A stretch of 64,000 nucleotides of DNA from Achromobacter dolens (lineage in GTDB: Bacteria > Pseudomonadota > Gammaproteobacteria > Burkholderiales > Burkholderiaceae_B). Shown one piece after another: positions 48,688 through 56,803 of the stretch. Within the stretch, counting starts at the first letter, position 1; the number at the start of each line of letters is the position of its first letter. The notes beneath the pieces were generated by a model. It was given only the letters and a program-made list of their open reading frames with translations, did no database searches and had not been told where the DNA came from. The DNA lies in assembly GCF_902859745.1 (NCBI RefSeq), contig NZ_CADIJW010000001.1, positions 472,122 through 536,121 on the forward strand, given 5' to 3'. A program made the position numbers and the translations under genes.

Positions 48688-50898
48688 TTGAAACTCGAAG
48701 ACTCATACGCGCTGAATTCACTGGCCGGGTCGCTGGCCGCCGCGATCGCGGTGCCCGCGCTGTTCGTCAGTCCCCATGCGATGGCGCAATCGAGCGCTCC
48801 CTTGCTGGCTCCGGTGCAGGTGGAGGGAGAGGACGCCTCGCCTTATCAACCGGACAGTGTCCAGTCGCCCAAGATGACTGCGCCGCTGCTGGATACGCCG
48901 CGCTCGGTGCAGGTGGTGCCCAAGCAGGTGATCTCCGACCAGTCCGCGACCTCGCTGCAGGATGTGCTGCAAAACTCGCCAGGCATCACCTTCGCCGCGG
49001 GCGAGGGCGGGCGCGCGGGCGGCGACCTGCCCGTCATCCGTGGCCAGAATGCCGCCAGCAGCCTGTTCCTGGACGGCGTGCGCGACGTCAGCATGCAGGC
49101 GCGCGACACCTTCAACCTGGAACAGGTCGAGATCATCAAGGGACCGGATTCGGTCTACGCCGGCCGTGGCGGCGCCGGTGGCAGCATCAATCTGGTCAGC
49201 AAGGCGCCCAAGGCCAAGGATGCTATCGAGGTCACCGGGCAGATCGGCACCGACAGCAACTACCGCGGCACCCTGGACAGCAACTGGCGGCTGGGCGAAA
49301 AGTCGGCCTTCCGCCTGAACCTCATGGGCACCAAGGGCGACGTGCCGGGTCGCGACAAGGCGGTGAATTTCTCGCGCTGGGGGGTGGCGCCGTCGCTGAC
49401 GCTGGGGATGGGCACGCCGACCCGCATCACGCTGAGCTACTACCATTACCAGAACGACAGCATGCCGGACTACTCCATCCCCTACGATCCGCGGACGGGC
49501 CAGCCGGTGACGGAAACCATGGGGATCAAACGCAAGAACTTCTACGGCCTGGCCAAGCGCGATTTCATGAAGACGCGCGATGGCATGGCCACGGTCGATT
49601 TCCAGCATGATTTCTCCGACAAGCTCAAGCTGCGCAACGTGGTGCGCTATGGCCGCGAAACCGCCGACTATCTCGCCACCCAGCCCGACCTCACGCTCGC
49701 CAACCTGCCGGCAGGTATCGTCAACCGGCCTGCCTATGGCAGGTACTACACCACCAAGGCATTCGCGAACCAGACAGACCTGAGCGGCGAGTTCCTGACA
49801 GGCGCGATCAAGCATGGCTTCGACCTGGGGTTCGAATACACCAGCGTCAGACAGACCATGGCCTACAACAACGATCAGGTTCTGAAGTCGGACGGGATCA
49901 CCAAGTGCCCGGCCGACCTGACGCAGACCTCTCTGCGCGCCCCCGACCCGAACGTGGCCTATCCCTGCCGCACGGTTCGCAGTTGGCCGGCGCCCTACGC
50001 CACCGACACGCTGGCGCTTTACGGCTTCGATACCCTCGAGCTCGACGAACACTGGCAGGCCAGCATCGGGCTGCGCTGGGACAACTACCGTACCCACGGC
50101 CATGACAGGAAAGAGCAGAGCTATCGCCGCGCCGACAACCTGTTCAACTATCAATTCGGCCTGGCGTACAAGCCGGTGCCCGCGGGCACGATCTATGCCT
50201 CGTACGGCACGTCTTCGACGCCGTCCTCGTTGGCGGGAGCCACCGCGTCGGACATCCTGAGGAAAAGCTCGGACGAGGCGGCGGCGCCCGAAAAGAGCCG
50301 CACGGTCGAGGCGGGCGTCAAATGGCAGGTGCTGGACGAGCGCCTGACGCTGTCGGGCGCGGTGTTCCAGGATACGCGCACGAACACCAACATCGAGGTG
50401 ATGCCGAACGAATACGAGCAGGCGGGCCGGACCCGCGTGCGCGGATTCGAGCTGGGCTTCTCGGGCGCCATCACGCCGGCGTGGAACGTCTATGGCGGCT
50501 ATACCTTCCTGGACAGCAAGCTGATCCGCGGCGGACGCAAGGACGTCGGCGCGGAAGGCCGCGACCTGCCGAACACGCCGCGCAACGCATTCAGCCTTTG
50601 GACCTCCTACAAGGTGCTGCCCGAATTGACGCTGGGCGGTGGCGCCTACTATGTCGACAAGGTCTACGGCAAGGCGGATGCGAGCGTCGACGCGACGGGG
50701 GCGCCCAAGGCGCGCTGGGTGCCGTCGTACTGGCGTTTCGATGCGATGGCCAAGTACAAATTCAGTCCCAATGTATCGGCGCAACTCAATGTGTTGAACG
50801 TGTTTGACCGGACGTTCTACACACGCGCCCGCCCAAGCAACCATGCCGCGCTCGGCACGGGGCGGGCGGCGCTGCTGTCGGTAAGTTTGCGTTATTGA
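48688..50898 (+). CDS. TonB-dependent siderophore receptor, Fiu-like
   Basis: A 22-strand outer-membrane receptor of 736 residues from TTG 48688, or 747 from ATG 48655. I favour the TTG because GGGAG lies 9 nt upstream and a Fur-box-like element covers the ATG. A signal sequence (SLAAAIAVPALFVSPHAMAQ) precedes the plug (DTPRSVQVVPKQVISDQSAT, VEIIKGPDSVYAGRGGAGGS). The barrel ends with the Fiu-like segment LNVLNVFDRTFYTRARPSNH and terminal SLRY. No FecA-type signalling domain. Probably imports catecholate ferric siderophores under iron limitation; the ligand is inferred from resemblance only. Confidence 0.88.
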   Translation: MKLEDSYALNSLAGSLAAAIAVPALFVSPHAMAQSSAPLLAPVQVEGEDASPYQPDSVQSPKMTAPLLDTPRSVQVVPKQVISDQSATSLQDVLQNSPGITFAAGEGGRAGGDLPVIRGQNAASSLFLDGVRDVSMQARDTFNLEQVEIIKGPDSVYAGRGGAGGSINLVSKAPKAKDAIEVTGQIGTDSNYRGTLDSNWRLGEKSAFRLNLMGTKGDVPGRDKAVNFSRWGVAPSLTLGMGTPTRITLSYYHYQNDSMPDYSIPYDPRTGQPVTETMGIKRKNFYGLAKRDFMKTRDGMATVDFQHDFSDKLKLRNVVRYGRETADYLATQPDLTLANLPAGIVNRPAYGRYYTTKAFANQTDLSGEFLTGAIKHGFDLGFEYTSVRQTMAYNNDQVLKSDGITKCPADLTQTSLRAPDPNVAYPCRTVRSWPAPYATDTLALYGFDTLELDEHWQASIGLRWDNYRTHGHDRKEQSYRRADNLFNYQFGLAYKPVPAGTIYASYGTSSTPSSLAGATASDILRKSSDEAAAPEKSRTVEAGVKWQVLDERLTLSGAVFQDTRTNTNIEVMPNEYEQAGRTRVRGFELGFSGAITPAWNVYGGYTFLDSKLIRGGRKDVGAEGRDLPNTPRNAFSLWTSYKVLPELTLGGGAYYVDKVYGKADASVDATGAPKARWVPSYWRFDAMAKYKFSPNVSAQLNVLNVFDRTFYTRARPSNHAALGTGRAALLSVSLRY

Positions 50899-50914
50899 CC
50901 GCTGCCGTCAGTCA

Positions 50915-50940
50915 GGAAAGCCATCCTTCGGTGGCTTTCC
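50915..50940. terminator. Hairpin between the TonB receptor and serB
   Basis: GGAAAGCCA/TGGCTTTCC, 9-bp perfect stem with an 8-nt loop between convergent genes. No T-tract on either strand, so a bidirectional terminator is plausible but unproven. Confidence 0.5.
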
Positions 50941-50956
50941 GCTGGACGCGCCGCGA

Positions 50957-51814
50957 TCAGCTCTCGAACCAGTTCAGCACGCCGTCCAGGCCCGAGACGT
51001 TCAGCGCGTAGCGCGTCTGCTGCCGCACCAGCGGCTTGGCGTGGTACGCCACCGGAAAGCCCGCGGCGCCCAGCATCTTCAGGTCGTTGGCGCCGTCGCC
51101 CATGGCGATGATCTGCTCCTTGGTGGCGCCGTGGGTGCGGGCGAACTCGCGCAGGTAGACGGCCTTGGCGTCGGCGTCCAGGATGTCACCCAGCACGCGG
51201 CCGGTCAGCACGCCGTTGTCGATCTCGAGCGTGTTGGCGTGCGCGCTGTCCAGCCGCAGGCGCTCGCGCAGGCGGTCGGTGAAGAAGGTGAAGCCGCCCG
51301 ACACCAGCAGCACCTTGATGCCCGCCGCCTGGGCGGTGGTGATCAGCCGCTCGGCGCCCGGGTTCAGGCGCAGTTTCTCGGTGTAGACCTGTTCCAGGGC
51401 CTCGGCCGGCACATCCTTGAGCAGCGCCACGCGGCGCCGCAGGCTTTCGGCGAAGTCCTTGATCTCGCCGCGCATCGCGGCCTCGGTGATTTCCGAGACC
51501 TTGTCCTTGACGCCGGCCACGCCGGCGATCTCGTCGATGCACTCGATGTTGATGAGCGTCGAGTCCATGTCCATCGCCAGCACCTTGCAGTGCGACAGCT
51601 TCAGGCCGGCCGGCACGAAGGCGGTGTCGATGCCATGGCGCTCGGCCCACGCCACCACGTCGGCGCGGCTGGCGTCGTCGTGCTGCACGTCGAGCAGGCG
51701 AGCGGCCGTGGCGCTGATGCGGGCCACGCCTTGCGCCTGCGCCAGCGCGGCGAGCTGTTCGGCGTGTTCGACCGTCAGGCCGGGGGATTGGACGACGAGG
51801 TGATGGATAGTCAT
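50957..51814 (-). CDS. serB: Phosphoserine phosphatase SerB
   Basis: A 285-residue HAD-superfamily phosphatase for the last step of serine synthesis. Catalytic DMDST with nucleophile Asp82 and Asp84 (VLAMDMDSTLINIECIDEIA), LLVSGGFTFFTDRL as motif II and MGDGANDLKML as motif IV are all present. The N-terminal 75 residues form the short ACT-like domain usual in proteobacterial SerB. Downstream of mfd on the minus strand, 23 bp away. Confidence 0.96.
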   Translation of the reverse strand: MTIHHLVVQSPGLTVEHAEQLAALAQAQGVARISATAARLLDVQHDDASRADVVAWAERHGIDTAFVPAGLKLSHCKVLAMDMDSTLINIECIDEIAGVAGVKDKVSEITEAAMRGEIKDFAESLRRRVALLKDVPAEALEQVYTEKLRLNPGAERLITTAQAAGIKVLLVSGGFTFFTDRLRERLRLDSAHANTLEIDNGVLTGRVLGDILDADAKAVYLREFARTHGATKEQIIAMGDGANDLKMLGAAGFPVAYHAKPLVRQQTRYALNVSGLDGVLNWFES

Positions 51815-51837
51815 AAAAATGCGAAGGTCGGGGCGGG

Positions 51838-54800
51838 TTACTTCAAGGCGCGCAGCACGGCGCGCACGGCGTCGGCGCGGGCCGGGATCTGCGCGGCCTT
51901 GATCTCAACCCGCAATTTATCCTGTCCGGCGAGTTTGATGTGGCGTTGCCGCTGCACCAGCTCGATGATTTTCGCCGGATCGACGCTGGTCTTGGGGCCG
52001 AACTGCAGCAGCGCCTGGGTTTCGCTGGCGTCGATCTTGACGATGCCCAGCGGTTGCGCCGCCAGGCGCAGGCGGTGCGTGGTCAGCAGCGTCTGCGCCG
52101 CCTCGGGCAGCTTGCCGAAGCGGTCGATCAGTTCTTCCTGGATCTGGATCAGGTCGTCCTCGTCGGCGGCGTGGGCCAGGCGCTTGTAGACGCTCAGGCG
52201 CGCGTGCACGTCGGCGCAGTAGTCGGACGGCAGCAGCGCCGGCGCGTGCAGGTTGACCTCGCAGGCCAGGTTGAAGGGCGCGTCCAGGTCCGGCTCTTCG
52301 CCGGCGCGCAGGGCGCGCACCGCTTCGTTCAGCATCTCGTTGTACATCGAGAAGCCGACCTCCTGGATATTGCCGGACTGCGAATCGCCCAGCACTTCGC
52401 CGGTGCCGCGGATCTCCAGGTCGTGCATGGCCAGGTAGAAGCCCGAACCCAGTTCCTCCATGGCCTGGATCGCCTCCAGCCGCTTCTTGGCGTTGCTGGT
52501 GATGGCGTCCTCGCCCGGTGTCAGCAGGTAGGCGTAGGCCTGGTGGTGCGAGCGGCCGACGCGGCCGCGCAACTGGTGCAACTGCGCCAGGCCGAAGCGG
52601 TCGGCGCGGTGGATCACGATAGTGTTGGCGCTGGGCACGTCGATGCCGGTCTCGATGATGGTGGTGCACAGCAGCACGTTGTAGCGCTGCTGGTAGAAAC
52701 CCTTCATCACCTGTTCCAGGTCGCGTTCGGGCATCTGGCCATGGGCCACCGCGATGCGGGCCTCGGGTACCAGCTCTTCGAGGCGGGCGCGGCGGTTGTG
52801 GATGGTCTCGACCTCGTTGTGCAGGAAGTAGCACTGGCCGCCGCGCTTGAGCTCGCGCAGCAGCGCCTCGCGCAGCGTGCTGCCGTCCTCGCGCCGCACG
52901 AAGGTCTTGATCGCCAGGCGCTTCTGCGGCGCGGTGGCGATGACCGAGAAGTCGCGGATGCCCTCGAGCGACATGCCGAGCGTGCGCGGGATCGGCGTGG
53001 CGGTCAGGGTCAGCACGTCGACCTCGGCGCGCAGCGCCTTGAGCGCTTCCTTCTGGCGCACGCCGAAGCGGTGTTCCTCGTCGATGATGACCAGCCCGAG
53101 GCGCTTGAACTTCACGTCCTTGGACAGGATCTTGTGGGTGCCGATGACGATGTCGACGCGGCCGTCGTTGATGCCTTCGATGGCCGCCGACACTTCCTTG
53201 GCCGAGCGGAAACGCGACAGCTCCACCACCCGCACCGGCCAGTCGGCGAAGCGGTCGGAGAAGGTCTGCGCGTGCTGTTCGGCCAGCAGCGTGGTAGGGC
53301 AGAGCAGGGCGACCTGCTTGCCGTTGGCCACGGCCAGGAACGCGGCGCGCAGCGCCACCTCGGTCTTGCCGAAGCCGACGTCGCCGCACACCAGGCGGTC
53401 CATCGGCCGGCCCGAGGTCATGTCGGCGATCACGGCCTCGATGGCGGCGGCCTGGTCGGCCGTTTCCTCGAAACCGAAGCCCTCGGCGAAGGCCTGGTAG
53501 TCGTTGAGCGGCAGGTTGAAGGCGAAGCCCTCGCGCGCGGCGCGCTGGGCATACAGCGCCAGCAGTTCGGCGGCGGTGTCGCGCACCTGCTTGGCGGCCT
53601 TGCGGCGCGCCTTGTCCCACTGGCCCGAGCCGAGCTGGTGCAGCGGCGCGGCTTCCGGATCGGCGCCGCTGTAGCGGGCGATCACGTGCAACTGCGACAC
53701 CGGCACATACAGCGTGCTGCCGTTGGCGTATTCGAGATGCAGGAACTCCATCTCGCCTTCGCCCATGTCCATGTTGACCAGGCCGTGGTAGCGGCCGATG
53801 CCGTGCTGGGCGTGCACCACGGGGTCGCCAGCGCGCAGTTCGGACAGGTCGCGCACCATCGCTTCGACGTTGCTGGCGCGTTCCTGGTCGCGCTTGCCGC
53901 GCCGGCCGGTGCTGGCCAGTCCCGGATAGAGGTCGTTCTCGGTCAGGAAGGCCAGATTGGCCTGCGGCAGCTCGAAGCCGGTGGCCAGCGGCGCGGCGAC
54001 GATGCCGAAATGGGCGTCGGAAGCCAGGAAGGCTTCGATGCTGTCGGGCTGCGCGTCGGGGGTGACGCCGAACTCGTTGAGCATCTGCACCAGCGTTTCG
54101 CGGCGGCCGGCCGAGTCGGCGCACAGCAGCACACGGCCTTGCGGCTTGCCGACGTGCGTGCGCAACTTGGCGATCGGGTCTTCGGCGCGGCGCGCCACGC
54201 TCACGTCTGGCGCGGCGCGGAAGTCGGGATGGGGCTGGCCGGCGGCCAGCGCCAGGCGGCGGAAATCCTTCAGGCGGGCGTACAGCGTCTGCTCGTCCAG
54301 GAACAGCGCCGACGGCGGCAGCACCGGGCGCTCGCGGTCGCTTTTCAGGAAGCCGTAGCGGCTGCCGGTGTCCTGGTGAAAGCGCATCATGGCGTCGTCG
54401 ATGTCGCCGACGGTGACGGTGATGGCGTTGTCGGCCAGGTAGTCGAACAGCGTCGCGGTCTCGTCGAAGAACAGCGGCAGGTAGTACTCGACCCCGGCGA
54501 AGGGGATGCCGTTGCCGATGTCCTTGTAGGGCAGGGCGCGCGACGGGTCGCCTTCGAACACTTCGCGGAACCGCGCGCGGAAGCGGTTGCGCGAATCCTC
54601 GTCCATGGGGAATTCGCGGCCCGGCAGTAGCTGTACCTCGCGCACCGGATACAGGCTGCGCTGGGTGTCGACGTCGAAGCTGCGGATGGTCTCGATCTCG
54701 TCGTCGAACAGGTCCAGCCGGTAGGGCAGCGCCGATCCCATCGGGAACAGGTCGATCAGGCCGCCACGCAGACAGAACTCGCCGGGCGCGGTGACCTGGG

Positions 54801-55320
54801 TGACGTGGTTGTAGTTGGCCAGCGTCAACTGCGCGCGCAGCGCCGCCTCGTTGAGCCTGTCCTTCTGCTTGAAGGAAAAGGTGTAGGCTGCCAGGAACGA
54901 CGGCGGCGCCAGCCGGTACAGCGCGGTGGTGACCGGCACCGTCAGCACGTCCACCGTCTTCATCATCAGCGAGTGCAGGGTGTGCAGGCGCTCGGAGATC
55001 AGGTCCTGGTGCGGCGAAAAGGCGTCGTACGGCAGCGTTTCCCAGTCGGGTAGCTGGCGCACGCGCAGGCCGGGCGCGAACAGCGCGATTTCCTCGGCCA
55101 GGCGCTGCGCTTCCAGCGGCTCGGCGGTCAGCACCACCAGCGGCGCCGCGGCCTGCCGCGCCAGGTCGGCCAGCAGCCAGGCGTCGCCCGAGCCGGGCGG
55201 GCGCGGTTGCGCATAACGCGTGCCGGGCTTGAGCGCGGCGAGAGTGGGGGCGGTCGCGGGAACGGGCGGCGCTGCCGTGGCGGAGGAGGTGGGAGCGGGC
55301 ATCAGGCTGGGAGCAGGCAT
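51838..55320 (-). CDS. mfd: Transcription-repair coupling factor Mfd
   Basis: An 1160-residue ATP-dependent DNA translocase that removes RNA polymerase stalled at lesions and recruits UvrA. The UvrB-like N-terminal domains (about 40-370: LPDWETLPYDAFSPHQDLIS), the CarD-like polymerase-interaction domain (about 500-575: GDPVVHAQHGIGRYHGLVNM), the helicase with Walker A GDVGFGKTEVALRAAF and DEEH box (IIDEEHRFGVRQKEALKALR), and the C-terminal TRCF domain are complete. ATG 55320 was chosen because an in-frame ATG at 55362 would lie inside divergent ispD. A TATAAT box is 10 nt upstream of the start. Confidence 0.96.
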   Translation of the reverse strand: MPAPSLMPAPTSSATAAPPVPATAPTLAALKPGTRYAQPRPPGSGDAWLLADLARQAAAPLVVLTAEPLEAQRLAEEIALFAPGLRVRQLPDWETLPYDAFSPHQDLISERLHTLHSLMMKTVDVLTVPVTTALYRLAPPSFLAAYTFSFKQKDRLNEAALRAQLTLANYNHVTQVTAPGEFCLRGGLIDLFPMGSALPYRLDLFDDEIETIRSFDVDTQRSLYPVREVQLLPGREFPMDEDSRNRFRARFREVFEGDPSRALPYKDIGNGIPFAGVEYYLPLFFDETATLFDYLADNAITVTVGDIDDAMMRFHQDTGSRYGFLKSDRERPVLPPSALFLDEQTLYARLKDFRRLALAAGQPHPDFRAAPDVSVARRAEDPIAKLRTHVGKPQGRVLLCADSAGRRETLVQMLNEFGVTPDAQPDSIEAFLASDAHFGIVAAPLATGFELPQANLAFLTENDLYPGLASTGRRGKRDQERASNVEAMVRDLSELRAGDPVVHAQHGIGRYHGLVNMDMGEGEMEFLHLEYANGSTLYVPVSQLHVIARYSGADPEAAPLHQLGSGQWDKARRKAAKQVRDTAAELLALYAQRAAREGFAFNLPLNDYQAFAEGFGFEETADQAAAIEAVIADMTSGRPMDRLVCGDVGFGKTEVALRAAFLAVANGKQVALLCPTTLLAEQHAQTFSDRFADWPVRVVELSRFRSAKEVSAAIEGINDGRVDIVIGTHKILSKDVKFKRLGLVIIDEEHRFGVRQKEALKALRAEVDVLTLTATPIPRTLGMSLEGIRDFSVIATAPQKRLAIKTFVRREDGSTLREALLRELKRGGQCYFLHNEVETIHNRRARLEELVPEARIAVAHGQMPERDLEQVMKGFYQQRYNVLLCTTIIETGIDVPSANTIVIHRADRFGLAQLHQLRGRVGRSHHQAYAYLLTPGEDAITSNAKKRLEAIQAMEELGSGFYLAMHDLEIRGTGEVLGDSQSGNIQEVGFSMYNEMLNEAVRALRAGEEPDLDAPFNLACEVNLHAPALLPSDYCADVHARLSVYKRLAHAADEDDLIQIQEELIDRFGKLPEAAQTLLTTHRLRLAAQPLGIVKIDASETQALLQFGPKTSVDPAKIIELVQRQRHIKLAGQDKLRVEIKAAQIPARADAVRAVLRALK

Positions 55321-55330
55321 CAAGCGGAAG

Positions 55331-55340
55331 ATTATAAAAT
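55331..55340. promoter_or_regulatory. Overlapping divergent -10 boxes for mfd and ispD
   Basis: ATTATAAAAT. On the minus strand it reads TATAAT (55336-55331) towards mfd; on the plus strand TATAAA/TAAAAT (55333-55340) towards ispD. Both genes start within about 10 nt, so leaders would be only a few nt. The whole intergenic gap is 29 bp. Confidence 0.55.
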
Positions 55341-55349
55341 CACCGAACC

Positions 55350-56033
55350 ATGTCTGACTCAATCATCGCAATCGTTCCCGCCGCCGGCGTCGGCGCCCGC
55401 GCCAGCCGCCCCGGCGCTGAGAGCGTGCCGAAACAATACCGTCCGTTGGCCGGACAGCCCATGCTGCGCCACGCGGTGGCCGCGTTGCTCGCCGACGACC
55501 GCGTGTCGCAGGTGCGGGTGGCGGTGACGCCTGGCGACGGCTGGGTCGACCAGGCCCTGGCCGGCCTGCCGCGCACCGTCTGGCGTGCCTGCGGCGGCGC
55601 CACTCGCGCCGATACCGTGGCGGGGGCGCTCGCTGAAAGCGGGGTTTCCGACGCGACCTGGGTGCTGGTGCACGACGCGGCCCGCCCTGGCCTGCCGGCC
55701 GCGGCGCTGGCGCGCCTGATCGACGCCTGCCTGGCGGACCCGGTCGGCGGCCTGCTGGCGCTGCCGGTGGCCGACACTGTCAAGGCCGGCCACGAGCGCG
55801 TCGAGCGCACGCTCGACCGCAACGGCCTGTGGCTGGCCCAGACGCCGCAGATGTTCCGCGCCGGCGCGCTGCGCGATGCGCTGACGGCTGCCGCGGTCAA
55901 TGGCGTGGCGGTGACCGACGAGGCCTCGGCCATCGAGGCCGCGGGCTACGCGCCGCTGCTGGTGCCCGGCGCGATGCGCAATTTCAAGGTGACCTGGCCG
56001 GACGATTTCGAACTGATGGAAAAATGGCTATGA
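55350..56033 (+). CDS. ispD: 2-C-methyl-D-erythritol 4-phosphate cytidylyltransferase
   Basis: A 227-residue MEP-pathway enzyme that joins CTP to [23 protein letters not shown] with the following KQY is the nucleotide-binding loop; [12 protein letters not shown] and [10 protein letters not shown] are the conserved active-site regions. No clear ribosome site before ATG 55350, in line with a very short leader. Its TGA overlaps the ispF ATG by 4 nt, giving coupled synthesis of two consecutive-branch enzymes of isoprenoid precursor supply. Confidence 0.96.
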   Translation: MSDSIIAIVPAAGVGARASRPGAESVPKQYRPLAGQPMLRHAVAALLADDRVSQVRVAVTPGDGWVDQALAGLPRTVWRACGGATRADTVAGALAESGVSDATWVLVHDAARPGLPAAALARLIDACLADPVGGLLALPVADTVKAGHERVERTLDRNGLWLAQTPQMFRAGALRDALTAAAVNGVAVTDEASAIEAAGYAPLLVPGAMRNFKVTWPDDFELMEKWL

Positions 56034-56515
56034 GTATTCCTTTTCGCGTCGGGCAGGGTTTCGACGTGCATGCGCTGGTCGAGGGCCGGCCGCTGATCAT
56101 CGGCGGCGTGACCATTCCCCACAGCCACGGCCTGCTGGGCCATTCCGATGCCGACGTGCTGCTGCATGCGATCACCGACGCCTTGCTCGGCGCCGCGGGC
56201 CTTGGCGATATCGGCCGCCATTTTCCCGATACCGACCCGGCCTTCAAGGGCGCGGACAGCCGCGTGCTGCTGCGCGAGGCCATGGCGCGGGTACGGCAGG
56301 CCGGCTGGACGCCGGTGAACATCGACGCCACCCTGCACGCGCAGGCGCCGAAGATCGGCCCGCATGCGCCGGCCATGGCCAGGAACATCGCGGCCGACAC
56401 CGGCCTGGCCGAAAGCGAGGTCAACATCAAGGCCAAGACCAACGAAGGCCTGGGCTACCTGGGCCGCAAGGAAGGCATCGCGGCGACGGTGGTGGCGCTG
56501 CTGGCGCGGGCCTGA
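56030..56515 (+). CDS. ispF: 2-C-methyl-D-erythritol 2,4-cyclodiphosphate synthase
   Basis: A 161-residue MEP-pathway enzyme (trimer, one zinc per subunit). Zinc ligands D12 and H14 (GQGFDVHAL) and H46 ([13 protein letters not shown]) are present; the CDP-binding [20 protein letters not shown] follows. ATG 56030 overlaps the ispD stop; ATG 56024 would add two residues. A strong terminator closes the pair. Confidence 0.97.
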   Translation: MSIPFRVGQGFDVHALVEGRPLIIGGVTIPHSHGLLGHSDADVLLHAITDALLGAAGLGDIGRHFPDTDPAFKGADSRVLLREAMARVRQAGWTPVNIDATLHAQAPKIGPHAPAMARNIAADTGLAESEVNIKAKTNEGLGYLGRKEGIAATVVALLARA

Positions 56516-56544
56516 AAGGCGCCTGGCTGACGGATGCTTGAACG

Positions 56545-56575
56545 AATGGCGCGGATATCTCCGCGCCATTTTTTT
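56545..56575 (+). terminator. Rho-independent terminator after ispF
   Basis: AATGGCGCGG, 6 nt, CCGCGCCATT followed by further T residues (seven T in all at 56569-56575). 10-bp perfect stem. Confidence 0.92.
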
Positions 56576-56803
56576 GCGCGCATGCGTTGTTTTATTCGCA
56601 CGGATAGCCGCGCGGATACATGTCCATAATAAATTAACAAAACGCAAAAGAGGCCGTGAGCCGCGCCCCTGCTGCGGTTCGGCCAGGATTGCCCTTGGTT
56701 TCGGCCGCCAGCGCCCGGAACAGGCCGTGCTTTCGTCTTGCGGGTGCATTTGAACTGGAATACGCTGCCGCTACTCAACGTCTGAATAATAGGGACACTG
56801 GAA

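Noticed and set aside
48531-49610. 359-codon plus-strand frame at the start of the TonB receptor
   Set aside because: Shifted frame over the receptor gene with Gly/Arg/Ala-rich shadow composition; not evidence of a frameshift because the receptor frame is intact.
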